A DNA stretch of 10,698 nucleotides from an uncultured bacterium (GCA_905216045.1 CAJMSL010000058.1:1-10698), one strand, 5' to 3'; numbered from the stretch's first letter, positions 1 through 6,784 are shown. The notes: generated by a model not told the origin, from the letters alone. Made by a program: numbers and translations.

Positions 1-39
1 CTGACCGGTGGACGGCACCGAGCCGTACGCTTGAACTGA
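1..39 (+). CDS. Possible 3' end of an upstream gene
   Basis: Frame 1 is open from the window edge and ends at a TGA at 37-39, reading LTGGRHRAVRLN. A strong rho-independent terminator starts four bases later, the usual arrangement for the end of a rightward gene. Only 12 codons are visible, so no family can be named. Frame 3 is also open but runs through the terminator stem, which makes it the less likely reading. Confidence 0.3.
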   Translation: MTGGRHRAVRLN

Positions 40-42
40 GAA

Positions 43-71
43 GGGGGAGGCCTCGCGGCCTCCCCCTTTTT
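43..71 (+). terminator. Rho-independent terminator of the upstream gene
   Basis: A perfect 10-bp GC-rich stem (GGGGGAGGCC at 43-52 with GGCCTCCCCC at 57-66) closes a TCGC tetraloop and is followed by five T. The T-run is only on the plus side, so it serves the rightward gene entering from the left. On the minus strand the stem is not followed by T, so it is a poor terminator for the leftward gene that ends at 136. Confidence 0.88.
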
Positions 72-135
72 GCGTTTGCGGGGCGTAAATGACTCTATTA
101 CACCAGACGATCTTATCTTTTTTGGTATTGAGCCT

Positions 136-603
136 TTATTTAAAGAAGATAAATCGAATAACAAGGGCAACTGCTATGGCCACAATGATCAAAAGCAGGA
201 TTGTCAGTCGATGCTGCTTGCGTCGTTTACTTGATGAAACGAAGATTGATTTTCCCTGTTTTGGCGTTTCGAGATAGCGAGCCGAATGCGTCAAGGTTTG
301 CTTTGGTCGAGGACCTCTTTGTTGATGAGTGGCGGATGCTTTCATCGGCTCATCACTAGCTGCGCTGTTTTTAGATAATGGTGCGTCTTTCAGATATACA
401 GGGTCTCCCGAGGCGACGCCCATATGTTTACGCCCCGTTTGGGCATCCTCGAGTGTTTGATATCGATTTCTCGTCACATACTCGGGCTCCGGATCATTAA
501 TGGGCTCTTGCGAGATGTGGGGGCGATGGAACCGTGGCGGCTGCGTGGAAGTATCTTCCCCCTGCGTCGGCATAAACATTTTGTTCTGGTTTTGGTCGTC
601 CAT
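136..603 (-). CDS. Small tail-anchored membrane protein of unknown function
   Basis: A 155-residue protein that I do not recognise. Residues 1-125 are polar, rich in Pro, Gln, Ser, Thr and Asp, with no obvious fold, and look disordered. A basic cluster KRRKQHR (126-132) leads into one hydrophobic segment (about 133-154, LTILLLIIVAIAVALVIRF) at the very C-terminus. There is no N-terminal signal peptide. By the positive-inside rule the long N-terminal part should be cytoplasmic, with the protein anchored by its tail. The start is ATG at 603-601, preceded by AAAGGG four bases away and a TACAAT box 40 bases upstream. The gene is more AT-rich than the genes to its right and diverges from hsp20. 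It could be a cell-envelope or division-associated accessory protein, but nothing in the sequence shows that. Confidence 0.7.
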   Translation of the reverse strand: MDDQNQNKMFMPTQGEDTSTQPPRFHRPHISQEPINDPEPEYVTRNRYQTLEDAQTGRKHMGVASGDPVYLKDAPLSKNSAASDEPMKASATHQQRGPRPKQTLTHSARYLETPKQGKSIFVSSSKRRKQHRLTILLLIIVAIAVALVIRFIFFK

Positions 604-642
604 GATGCCCTTTAGCTCGTTACCAACAACGTGTACGCGCTC

Positions 643-648
643 ATTGTA
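643..648 (-). promoter_or_regulatory. Candidate -10 box for the tail-anchored protein gene
   Basis: On the minus strand TACAAT lies 40 bases before the ATG at 603. The same hexamer precedes four other genes of the window at similar distance. I see no convincing -35 hexamer at 16-18 bases upstream. Confidence 0.4.
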
Positions 649-695
649 AGCCCCTTGTTATTTGTAGCTGGGGACATACTCGGTATTTAAGCTCT

Positions 696-816
696 GGTTC
701 AAAGAACCTTAACCTTCCTAAAACCTAAGTCACACGCACTTAGATATGCTTATAGTGCTGGACTCAAAAAACTTTATAGTCGATGTATATATGAGCACTG
801 GGTGGGCATATATAAG
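696..816 (+). promoter_or_regulatory. Putative hsp20 control region with short repeats
   Basis: The 277-bp gap between the divergent genes is relatively AT-rich. It holds a perfect inverted repeat GGTTC-AAA-GAACC (696-708). Further on are GCACT (736-740), AGTGCT (754-759) and its inverse AGCACT (794-799), the last two exactly 40 bases apart. TTATAGT occurs as a direct repeat at 750-756 and 774-780. ACTCAA at 762-767 resembles one half of the actinobacterial HspR (HAIR) operator, but the matching CTTGAGT half is missing. The CIRCE operator (TTAGCACTC-N9-GAGTGCTAA) is not present in full. TATAAG at 811-816 could be a -10 box, without a clear -35. Regulation of a heat-shock gene from here is plausible, but which repeat matters is unknown. 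Confidence 0.3.
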
Positions 817-880
817 AGCGTCAAAAGAAATCCCAGTCACCTGGAAGATGACTCGGCAGTCCTATAAAGGAGTGGTAAAC

Positions 881-1312
881 ATGGCAAGCATGGTTCCTTA
901 TCGTTCGGTTTTTGGCGTTCGTCCCTCTGCAAGCTCGCTGTTCGATCTGTTTGATGATATGAGCGACCTAGCGAACAGCTCGATTTCCTCTAAGGCGTTC
1001 CCCGTTGACGTTGAGGATAAGGGCGATGGCTATGAGGTCAAGGCTTATCTGACCGGCGTCGCCAAGGACGATATCGATGTCGAGCTTAACGAGGGCCGTC
1101 TGTCCATTAGCGTGAATGTCGAGGAAGACGAGGAGAACGAGGGTAAGAACTTCCTGCAGAAGGAGTTCAGCTCGTACAGCGCGACGCGTGGCGTGTATCT
1201 TAAGGACGCTTCGAGCGAGGGCCTCTCGGCTAAGTACGCTGACGGCATCCTGACCGTTACGGTTCCCAAGATCGTCGAGAAGAAGAACGTTACGAAGATC
1301 TCCATCGAATAA
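881..1312 (+). CDS. hsp20: Hsp20/alpha-crystallin small heat-shock protein
   Basis: A 143-residue ATP-independent holdase chaperone of the cytoplasm, expected to form oligomers and bind unfolding proteins. The N-terminal arm (1-38) contains the hydrophobic run SSLFDLFDDM. The alpha-crystallin domain spans about 39-132: FPVDVEDKGDGYEVKAYLTGV at its start, the family signature near its end (A-x-y-x-x-G-I-L-T-V-T-V-P-K, residues 117-130). The C-terminus carries the I-x-I oligomerisation motif as ISI (140-142). The start is ATG 881 because AAAGGAG sits eight bases upstream. An in-frame ATG at 746 would add 45 residues with no family similarity and no good ribosome site. The length is normal. It stands alone, not with dnaK or groEL, with its own terminator. 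Stress induction is likely from the family and from the lack of the TACAAT box seen elsewhere. Confidence 0.95.
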   Translation: MASMVPYRSVFGVRPSASSLFDLFDDMSDLANSSISSKAFPVDVEDKGDGYEVKAYLTGVAKDDIDVELNEGRLSISVNVEEDEENEGKNFLQKEFSSYSATRGVYLKDASSEGLSAKYADGILTVTVPKIVEKKNVTKISIE

Positions 1313-1338
1313 CTTCGTTGGTGTTCTTCGCTATTAAA

Positions 1339-1386
1339 AGACAACAAAAGGGGCTGGGAAGCGATTCCCGGCCCCTTTTGTTGTCT
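1339..1386. terminator. Two-way terminator between hsp20 and the MBL-fold gene
   Basis: A 22-bp stem with one G-T wobble (1355 with 1370) closes a GCGA tetraloop at 1361-1364. The arms begin AGACAACAAAAGGGGC and end GCCCCTTTTGTTGTCT, so both strands carry T-rich sequence after the GC core. It ends hsp20 from the left and the convergent metallo-beta-lactamase-fold gene from the right. Confidence 0.92.
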
Positions 1387-1394
1387 AGGACAGT

Positions 1395-2204
1395 CTATTG
1401 AATGGTTGCCGGTTGATACTGACTCGCAGGGCGTATCGAGAGTTTTCGCAATCCTTGGAGAAGGGTTGCGGAGCTGCCGACCTCGTCATCCAGGGTTGCG
1501 GCCAGAGCTTTGGCATAGCTTTTGACGGTAAGGCTCGGACGATTGTTATCTTGGCTGATATGCATGGCAATGAGCTGTTCGGTGCGATCGGTAACAAGTT
1601 CGCGCGCGGCTTCGGCGGCTTGGCCATTGGAGAGGTGTCCCCTTGCAGACAGGATGCGCTCCTGAAGAAAGCGGGGATATTCTCCCTCGCGCAGCATGGT
1701 CACATCATGGTTGCTCTCGAGCGCGAGGACTCGACAATCTTTGAGGGTGTTCATGGCTTGGCTCGATAGCTCTCCGGTGTCGGTGGCAAAGCCGATGGAA
1801 TCATCGAGGGCGTCGAATCGATAACCGACTGGATTGATGACATCGTGTGATGTTGAGTAGGTTTGCACGTGGATGCCGGCAATGGATAGGGCGTCGCCGG
1901 GATCGAATTCCTCGACAGGCAGATGCGAAAGATTTTCTTTGTTCGAAAGAGTGCCCCTGCTGGCAAAGAGGGGGCCGTGCCAGTGCTTGCACCAGACATC
2001 GAGGCCCTTGATGTGATCGCTATGCTCATGAGTAATGAGAAGAGCCGAGACGTTGTCTGTCGAGAGCCCCAGTTCTGCCATGCGCTTTAATGTCTCGCGG
2101 CGAGACAGTCCGTCATCGACCATAATGAGCCCCTGCGGGCCCTCGATGAGTGCGCAGTTGCCTTTAGAGCCACTGCCGAGGATATGAAGGTGCAGGCAAG
2201 ACAT
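1395..2204 (-). CDS. YycJ-like metallo-beta-lactamase-fold hydrolase
   Basis: A 269-residue cytoplasmic protein of the metallo-beta-lactamase superfamily, closest by eye to the YycJ/WalJ (VicX) group. It opens with LHILGSGSKGNC (6-17), typical of that group. The metal-binding motif THEHSDH (58-64) supplies H59, H61, D63 and H64. Further likely ligands are H120 (STSHD), D142 (TDTGE) and H190 (GHLSN), and ESNHD (163-167) is another family signature. Length and motif order are normal, so it should bind two metal ions. YycJ relatives have been linked to nuclease activity and DNA repair and, in Bacilli, to the WalKR two-component operon. No walK/walR genes are here, so that link does not apply in this window. 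The substrate cannot be read from sequence. Its start lies 48 bp from the divergent tilS start, with a weak GGA ribosome site five bases upstream. Confidence 0.88.
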   Translation of the reverse strand: MSCLHLHILGSGSKGNCALIEGPQGLIMVDDGLSRRETLKRMAELGLSTDNVSALLITHEHSDHIKGLDVWCKHWHGPLFASRGTLSNKENLSHLPVEEFDPGDALSIAGIHVQTYSTSHDVINPVGYRFDALDDSIGFATDTGELSSQAMNTLKDCRVLALESNHDVTMLREGEYPRFLQERILSARGHLSNGQAAEAARELVTDRTEQLIAMHISQDNNRPSLTVKSYAKALAATLDDEVGSSATLLQGLRKLSIRPASQYQPATIQ

Positions 2205-2218
2205 AAGATTCCAAAGGA

Positions 2219-2224
2219 TACAAT
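2219..2224 (+). promoter_or_regulatory. Candidate -10 box of tilS
   Basis: TACAAT lies 29 bases before the tilS ATG, in the 48-bp space between the divergent MBL-fold gene and tilS. No good -35 hexamer is seen at the usual distance. That region lies in the first codons of the opposite gene. Confidence 0.45.
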
Positions 2225-2252
2225 GGGTGCGGACGAATAGAGGAGGAAGCGA

Positions 2253-3791
2253 ATGCCAACGGTATCACAGCATTACGGACACCATGCCGTGCCTGGGGCA
2301 GTCGATGAGACCCGGACGAGGCAGCAGGCAGCTCCTGTCGTGCTCATGGTATCAGGCGGCGCGGACTCGACGGCACTGCTTCTTATGGCGTGCACATCAA
2401 AGCTGGATATCCAAGACGGACGCGGTGCTGCCCCCATTGCTCGCGAGCGCCTGCATGTGCTGCATGTAAACCATCATCTGCGCGGCAAGGCGTCCGATGG
2501 CGACGAGGCCTTTGTGCGTGAGCTCTGCGCGCAATATGGTTTACCGCTGTGTGTGGAGCACGCTTATTTTGATGGGGAGTCAGGCAATATTGAGGCCGCG
2601 GCCCGCGAGGTGCGCTATGCCGCGGCGCGGAGGTATGTTCGCGAACTCTGCGCCCAGACGGGGGCGCCGCGAACGGCGGCTCGTATCTGCACCGCGCACA
2701 CGTCTTCGGATCGCGCGGAAACGTTTTTGATGAACGCGATTAAGGGTTCGGGGCCCGCTGGTCTATCGAGCATTCCTCGCCGGAGGAATATCGTGGTGCG
2801 TCCCTTGCTCGACCTAACTCATGGCGAGCTTGTGAGCTATCTACAGGTACATGGTCAGCCGTGGCGTGAAGACGAGAGCAATGAGGATATCTCGTATCTG
2901 CGAAACTACGTGCGCCATCGGGTAATGCCAGTGGTGGCACAGCGTAATGCGAGCGTGTGCAAGACGATTGGCGCCGCCTGTGAGATCTTGGGTGACGAAG
3001 ACGCGTTTCTATCCCAGCTGTCGGCGCAGGCGTTTCGAAGCTGCCTGCGCAAGGAGGCGGCGGGCGCGCTAGTGCTCGATGCCAGACGCCTTGCTGCGGC
3101 CGAGGTGGTAATCGCGCGGCGCATCGTGCGACTGGCGATTAAGCGCATCGATCCGGACGCTCGTCCAGAGATGCGACATGTGGAGCGAGTCCTTTCCTGC
3201 GTTGCCGAGGGCGCCGGCTCGGTCACGCTTCCGGCGGGGATTGACGCACGCATTGAGTTTGGCATGCTGGCGTTTAAGGCGCCGGCGGCTCGCGAGGGCC
3301 TGGTCGCGGACTGGGTTACCGTACCCGGTCGTTTGCCGTTGGGCGGGGGACGTATGCTGGTCACAGAACCGATGGCCGTTGAGCCGGGATGCGATATCGT
3401 GCGTCGCGCCCGTGAGCTTGCGGCTGCCGGGGAAGTGACAGCTTTGGTAGACGCGGCTGCCCTGGGTTTTGCCGACAGCGATAGTGAGCGGATCCTGGCG
3501 GGCTCGCGTGGCAAGATCCCTGTCGAGGCGCGATTGGCGCGCCTGTGGGTGGACGGTCCCGCACCGGGAGACGTGATGTGCCCGTTAGGGATGAGTGGCC
3601 GAAGCAAGAAAGTATCCGACTTGCTAGGCGAGGCTCGCATTCCCGTTTCCGAGCGCGCCGGCGTGCCCATGGTGAGGACGGCGCCGGGAGGTGCCGTGGT
3701 GTGGGTCGCCGGAGTTCGCGCGGACGAGCGTTTTAAGTGCACGGCCGCAACGCGCGTGGCATATCTGCTTCGTGTGGTCGATGCGGAATAG
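2253..3791 (+). CDS. tilS: tRNA(Ile)-lysidine synthase TilS
   Basis: A 512-residue cytoplasmic enzyme that uses ATP and lysine to convert C34 of tRNA-Ile2 (CAU) to lysidine, so the tRNA reads AUA and is charged with isoleucine. This is normally essential. The N-type ATP pyrophosphatase PP-loop is SGGADST (34-40). HVNHHLRG (71-78) and the family block SDRAETFLMNAIKGSGPAGLS (152-172) follow. The middle part has ESN..ISYLRNYVRHRVMP (208-226). The C-terminal TilS domain (about 430-510) contains PLGMSGRSKKVSDLL. Start choice is firm: AGGAGG lies six bases before ATG 2253. The N-terminus is about 15 residues longer than many homologues before the PP-loop. In the second conserved block AHT-SSDRAET differs from the usual HHxDDQxET. 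It heads the tilS-hpt-ftsH cluster common in Gram-positive bacteria. Confidence 0.96.
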   Translation: MPTVSQHYGHHAVPGAVDETRTRQQAAPVVLMVSGGADSTALLLMACTSKLDIQDGRGAAPIARERLHVLHVNHHLRGKASDGDEAFVRELCAQYGLPLCVEHAYFDGESGNIEAAAREVRYAAARRYVRELCAQTGAPRTAARICTAHTSSDRAETFLMNAIKGSGPAGLSSIPRRRNIVVRPLLDLTHGELVSYLQVHGQPWREDESNEDISYLRNYVRHRVMPVVAQRNASVCKTIGAACEILGDEDAFLSQLSAQAFRSCLRKEAAGALVLDARRLAAAEVVIARRIVRLAIKRIDPDARPEMRHVERVLSCVAEGAGSVTLPAGIDARIEFGMLAFKAPAAREGLVADWVTVPGRLPLGGGRMLVTEPMAVEPGCDIVRRARELAAAGEVTALVDAAALGFADSDSERILAGSRGKIPVEARLARLWVDGPAPGDVMCPLGMSGRSKKVSDLLGEARIPVSERAGVPMVRTAPGGAVVWVAGVRADERFKCTAATRVAYLLRVVDAE

Positions 3792-3830
3792 CGTCCTACG
3801 CCAGCTATTCTGTGCGGCGTTGACGGTATT

Positions 3831-3851
3831 CCCGCGCTGATGGTGCGCGGG
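3831..3851 (+). other. Stem-loop between tilS and hpt
   Basis: CCCGCGC (3831-3837) pairs perfectly with GCGCGGG (3845-3851) around a 7-base loop. No T-run follows, so it is at best a weak or factor-dependent terminator of tilS. It lies just upstream of the candidate hpt promoter and could equally be an operator or mRNA-processing structure. A second, weaker inverted repeat, AATAGC (3787-3792) with GCTATT (3804-3809), overlaps the tilS stop codon. Confidence 0.45.
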
Positions 3852-3873
3852 CTGGAAAATATACCCCGTGCGC

Positions 3874-3882
3874 TGCTAGAAT
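3874..3882 (+). promoter_or_regulatory. Extended -10 promoter of hpt-ftsH
   Basis: TGCTAGAAT fits the extended -10 pattern TGnTAtAAT and lies 58 bases before the hpt ATG. TGGAAA at 3853-3858, 18 bases upstream, is a poor -35, which is tolerable for an extended -10 promoter. It would let hpt-ftsH be expressed independently of tilS. Confidence 0.45.
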
Positions 3883-3939
3883 GTGTAGTTCGCGTCCATA
3901 CGGCGGTGTGTGGGCGATTAAGCACAAGAAAGGGTTGTC

Positions 3940-4488
3940 ATGGCTTCTCAACATCCGGATATCGAGAAGGTTCTGTTCACGCAGGAGGATATCGACGGTA
4001 TCGTCTCTCGCCTGGGCGAGGAGATTACGCGCGACTACGCGGGTAAGGATCTGGTGCTGATTGCGGTCCTGCGCGGCGCCGTGGTCTTTATGGGCGACCT
4101 GATGCGCAAGATTGAGCTACCGACCAACATCGATTTCATGGCTGTTTCGAGCTATGGCGACGGTGTGAAGTCTTCGGGCATCGTGCGTATCATTAAGGAT
4201 CTGGATATCGACATCCGTGGTCGCGACGTGCTGATCGTCGAGGACATTCTGGACTCGGGCCTGACCCTCAAGTACCTGATGAAGAACCTCGAGAGCCGCA
4301 AGCCCGCTTCGCTGGAGGTCGCTGCCTTCCTGTGGAAGGACGTTGAGGACCGCACCTCGGCCATCACGCCCAAGTATGTTGGAACCCATTGCCCCGATGC
4401 CTTTGTGGTGGGCTACGGCCTCGACTATGCCGAGCGCTATCGTAACCTTCCGTATCTGGGCATTTTGAAACCGGAGGTTTATTCGTAA
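3940..4488 (+). CDS. hpt: Hypoxanthine phosphoribosyltransferase
   Basis: A 182-residue cytoplasmic purine-salvage enzyme that joins hypoxanthine (and usually guanine) to PRPP to give IMP or GMP. The PRPP-binding loop VLIVEDILDSGLTL (97-110) has the acidic pair E101-D102 and D105 as probable catalytic base. AVLRGAVVF (42-50) is the pyrophosphate-loop region. K133 (AFLWKDV) matches the conserved base-contacting lysine. FVVGYGLDYAERYRNLPY (155-172) completes the active site and is highly typical of bacterial Hpt. Length is normal. The start is supported by AAAGGG five bases upstream of ATG 3940. It ends one base before ftsH, so the two are translationally coupled or nearly so. In Bacillus subtilis, HprT and TilS are reported to interact and to influence ftsH expression, and the same neighbours are found here. 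Confidence 0.97.
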   Translation: MASQHPDIEKVLFTQEDIDGIVSRLGEEITRDYAGKDLVLIAVLRGAVVFMGDLMRKIELPTNIDFMAVSSYGDGVKSSGIVRIIKDLDIDIRGRDVLIVEDILDSGLTLKYLMKNLESRKPASLEVAAFLWKDVEDRTSAITPKYVGTHCPDAFVVGYGLDYAERYRNLPYLGILKPEVYS

Positions 4489-4489
4489 G

Positions 4490-6625
4490 ATGCCCGACGA
4501 CCATAACGATAACAATTCCCAGACTCCCCGGGAGCCTAAGATCCCGGGGATGCCCGGAGGCAAGAAGCCCACGCGTACGGGCTGGCTGTATTTTATTTTG
4601 GCTTGCGCGCTTCTGGGCTACGCCTTCTTTAACATGGGCTCCGGCTTTGCCAATTCCAGCAATACCGTTAAGCTCGCGACGAGCGAGATGGTGAGCGCCA
4701 TCAAGCAGGATCGCGTCGAAGATCTGACCTATACGGTTCAAGACGGAAGCGTGACGGGTCATTACTGGAAGACGAAGAAGGACAAGGGCGATACGAGCGA
4801 GCTCAAGAGCTTCTCCTCGACCTATGTCGGCTCCGATTCGCTTGCCGAGCTCATGTCGGAGCACCCCGATACCAAGTACATCGTCAACACCAACGATCCC
4901 GATTTTTGGGGCGACTTGGCGATGAGTGTGCTTCCGACGATCGCCCTTATCGCCATCATGTTCTACTTTATGCGCCAGATGATGGGCGCCAACAACAGGA
5001 ACATGCAGTTTGGCAAGACCAACGCCAAGACCAACGAGGCCACACGCCCCAAGGTCAAGTTTGAAGACGTTGCCGGCGTGGACGAGGCAGTCGAGGAGCT
5101 CGAGGAGATCCGTGACTTTTTGAGCGATCCGGATCGCTATCGCAAGCTGGGCGCCAAGATCCCGCGTGGCGTGTTGCTGGTTGGCCCTCCGGGCACCGGT
5201 AAAACGCTGCTGGCCAAGGCCGTTGCCGGCGAGGCGGGCGTGCCGTTCTTTAGCATCTCGGGTTCCGACTTTGTCGAGATGTTCGTAGGTGTCGGCGCCA
5301 GCCGTGTGCGTGACCTCTTTAAGGAGGCCAAGTCCCAGGCCCCGTCGATCATCTTCATCGATGAGATCGATGCCGTGGGACGTCAGCGCGGAGCCGGCGG
5401 GGGCGGCGGTCACGACGAGCGCGAGCAGACGCGCAACCAGCTGCTGGTCGAGATGGACGGCTTTGAGGAAAGCGAGTCGGTCATCCTGATCGCTGCGACC
5501 AACCGTCCTGACATCCTGGATCCGGCATTGCTGCGTCCCGGCCGTTTTGACCGTCAGGTTACGGTCGACCGTCCGGATGTGAAGGGCCGCGAGCAGATCT
5601 TGCGCGTGCATGCCGAGAACAAGCCGATGGACGAGGACGTTAAGTTTGAGAAGCTCGCCCAGATGACCGTTGGCTTTACTGGTGCCGATTTGGCGAACCT
5701 GCTCAACGAGTCTGCGCTGCTGGCCGCTCGCCGTCATCGTTCCGTGATCTCGATGGACGAGGTCGAGGAGTCGATGGAGCGCGTGATTGCCGGACCGCAA
5801 CGCAAGGGTCGCGTGATGACCGAGGCCGAGCGCACCACGATTGCCTACCACGAGAGCGGTCACGCCCTGGTGGGCCACATCCTGGAGCACTCCGATCCGG
5901 TCCACAAGATCTCGATCGTCAGCCGCGGCCAGGCGCTGGGCTACACGCTGCAGCTTCCGCAGGAGGACCACTTCCTCAAGACCAAGAACGAGATGCTCGA
6001 CGAGCTTGCCGTGTTCTTGGGCGGTCGCGTTGCCGAGGAGCTCATGTGCGATGATATTACGTCGGGCGCGAGCAACGATCTGGAGCGCGCAACCAAGATG
6101 GCGCGCGAGATGGTCACGCGCCTGGGCATGAGCGAGGAGCTGGGCACGCAAGTGTTTGGCGAGGCGCAACATCAGGTGTTCCTTGGTCGCGATTACGCCG
6201 ATCACCAGGATTACTCCGAGGAGACGGCGCGCCGCATTGATATCGAGGTTCAGCGCATCATGCGCGAGGCCCATCGTCGTGCTGTCGAGATCTTGGATGC
6301 CCGTCGCGATCAGCTCGATCTGATGGCGAAGGTGCTGCTTGAGCGCGAGACTGTCGAGGGCGATGCCGTGAATGCCCTGCTCGATAACGAGTGGGACGCC
6401 TACCTTGAGCGCGAGGGCGATATCCTGGCGGCCAAGGAGGAGCGCAATGCCAAGGCGGCCGGCATGCCGACCAAGAAGCGCGTGCCTCGCATGAGCGAGG
6501 AGGAGCTGGCGGCTGATGCCGCGGCCTTTGCGCAGGCGGCCATGCAGGAGGATGCCGAAGCCGCATCCGATGATGCTGACGATGACCATGCCGTCGTCGA
6601 TGCCGACACCGATGCCGACAAATAG
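4490..6625 (+). CDS. ftsH: ATP-dependent zinc metalloprotease FtsH
   Basis: A 711-residue membrane-anchored hexameric AAA+ protease that pulls misassembled membrane proteins and some cytosolic regulators into its protease chamber. Two membrane segments (about 31-49 and 143-162) flank an extracytoplasmic domain. The AAA module has Walker A GPPGTGKT (232-239), the pore motif MFVGVGASR (264-272) with F265 as pore residue, Walker B IIFIDEID (287-294), sensor AATNRPD (335-341) and arginine fingers R349 and R352 (LLRPGRFD). The peptidase has zinc motif HESGH (454-458) and D530 as probable third ligand. A long C-terminal tail (about 640-711) ends in a strongly acidic stretch. All catalytic residues are present. 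ATG 4490 follows the hpt stop by one base. GGAGG inside the hpt end lies 12 bases upstream, longer than ideal, which fits coupling to hpt translation. Confidence 0.98.
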   Translation: MPDDHNDNNSQTPREPKIPGMPGGKKPTRTGWLYFILACALLGYAFFNMGSGFANSSNTVKLATSEMVSAIKQDRVEDLTYTVQDGSVTGHYWKTKKDKGDTSELKSFSSTYVGSDSLAELMSEHPDTKYIVNTNDPDFWGDLAMSVLPTIALIAIMFYFMRQMMGANNRNMQFGKTNAKTNEATRPKVKFEDVAGVDEAVEELEEIRDFLSDPDRYRKLGAKIPRGVLLVGPPGTGKTLLAKAVAGEAGVPFFSISGSDFVEMFVGVGASRVRDLFKEAKSQAPSIIFIDEIDAVGRQRGAGGGGGHDEREQTRNQLLVEMDGFEESESVILIAATNRPDILDPALLRPGRFDRQVTVDRPDVKGREQILRVHAENKPMDEDVKFEKLAQMTVGFTGADLANLLNESALLAARRHRSVISMDEVEESMERVIAGPQRKGRVMTEAERTTIAYHESGHALVGHILEHSDPVHKISIVSRGQALGYTLQLPQEDHFLKTKNEMLDELAVFLGGRVAEELMCDDITSGASNDLERATKMAREMVTRLGMSEELGTQVFGEAQHQVFLGRDYADHQDYSEETARRIDIEVQRIMREAHRRAVEILDARRDQLDLMAKVLLERETVEGDAVNALLDNEWDAYLEREGDILAAKEERNAKAAGMPTKKRVPRMSEEELAADAAAFAQAAMQEDAEAASDDADDDHAVVDADTDADK

Positions 6626-6636
6626 TCTTTGTGGCG

Positions 6637-6670
6637 AAAGCCTCCGCGGGGAAACCTGCGGAGGCTTTTT
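6637..6670 (+). terminator. Rho-independent terminator after ftsH
   Basis: AAAGCCTCCGC (6637-6647) pairs with GCGGAGGCTTT (6658-6668). The top is GGGGAAACCT, which can add two G-C pairs. The stem runs into TTTTT at 6666-6670, and then CTTTT. It closes the tilS-hpt-ftsH unit. Confidence 0.92.
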
Positions 6671-6693
6671 CTTTTGAGCGATATGGGGCCGTC

Positions 6694-6755
6694 TGTTGAT
6701 TGGGGACAGACTTAAATGAGCGTTTTCACGCATTTAAGTCTGTCCCCAATCAACA
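6694..6755. repeat. Perfect 25-bp inverted repeat, REP/RAYT-like hairpin
   Basis: The left arm (6694-6718) and right arm (6731-6755) are exact reverse complements over 25 bases. The core is GGGGACAGACTTAAATG on the left and CATTTAAGTCTGTCCCC on the right. The 12-base top can extend by three more pairs (CGT 6721-6723 with ACG 6728-6730) if AG at 6719-6720 bulges out, leaving a TTTC loop. A stem with a small internal bulge and GGGGACAG near its base resembles hairpins I associate from memory with REP-associated tyrosine transposases (Y1/IS200-type). No transposase is nearby, so this would be a stand-alone copy. It starts 23 bases after the ftsH terminator and ends 30 bases before the aminotransferase -10 box. 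It has no T-run of terminator type. Confidence 0.8.
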
Positions 6756-6784
6756 TTGCTGCGGCACTTTGCTCGGCTAAAGCG

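Noticed and set aside
651..673. CCCC...GGGG pairing and a GGGGACA word near 670
   Set aside because: Only four bases pair, and the GGGGACA word lacks the rest of the 25-bp repeat, so I do not call a second copy of the hairpin element.
746..880. In-frame N-terminal extension of hsp20
   Set aside because: These 45 codons lack similarity to Hsp20 arms and lie in AT-rich control sequence, and the ideal AAAGGAG site is before ATG 881.
1864..1878. TTTGCACGTGGATG inside the MBL-fold gene as a second parS
   Set aside because: Only the central CACGTG core fits; both outer parts diverge and the sequence is coding.
2906..3925. 339-residue minus-strand open frame opposite tilS
   Set aside because: The composition (Ala, Ser, Arg, Thr, Pro) is typical of an antisense shadow. 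It shows no domain and no ribosome site, and tilS is unambiguous.
4364..6733. 789-residue open frame on the minus strand covering all of ftsH
   Set aside because: It mirrors the codon bias of a GC-rich gene. It has no recognisable motif, is rich in low-information His/Arg/Leu/Gly, begins inside the inverted repeat, and lies opposite a certain FtsH.
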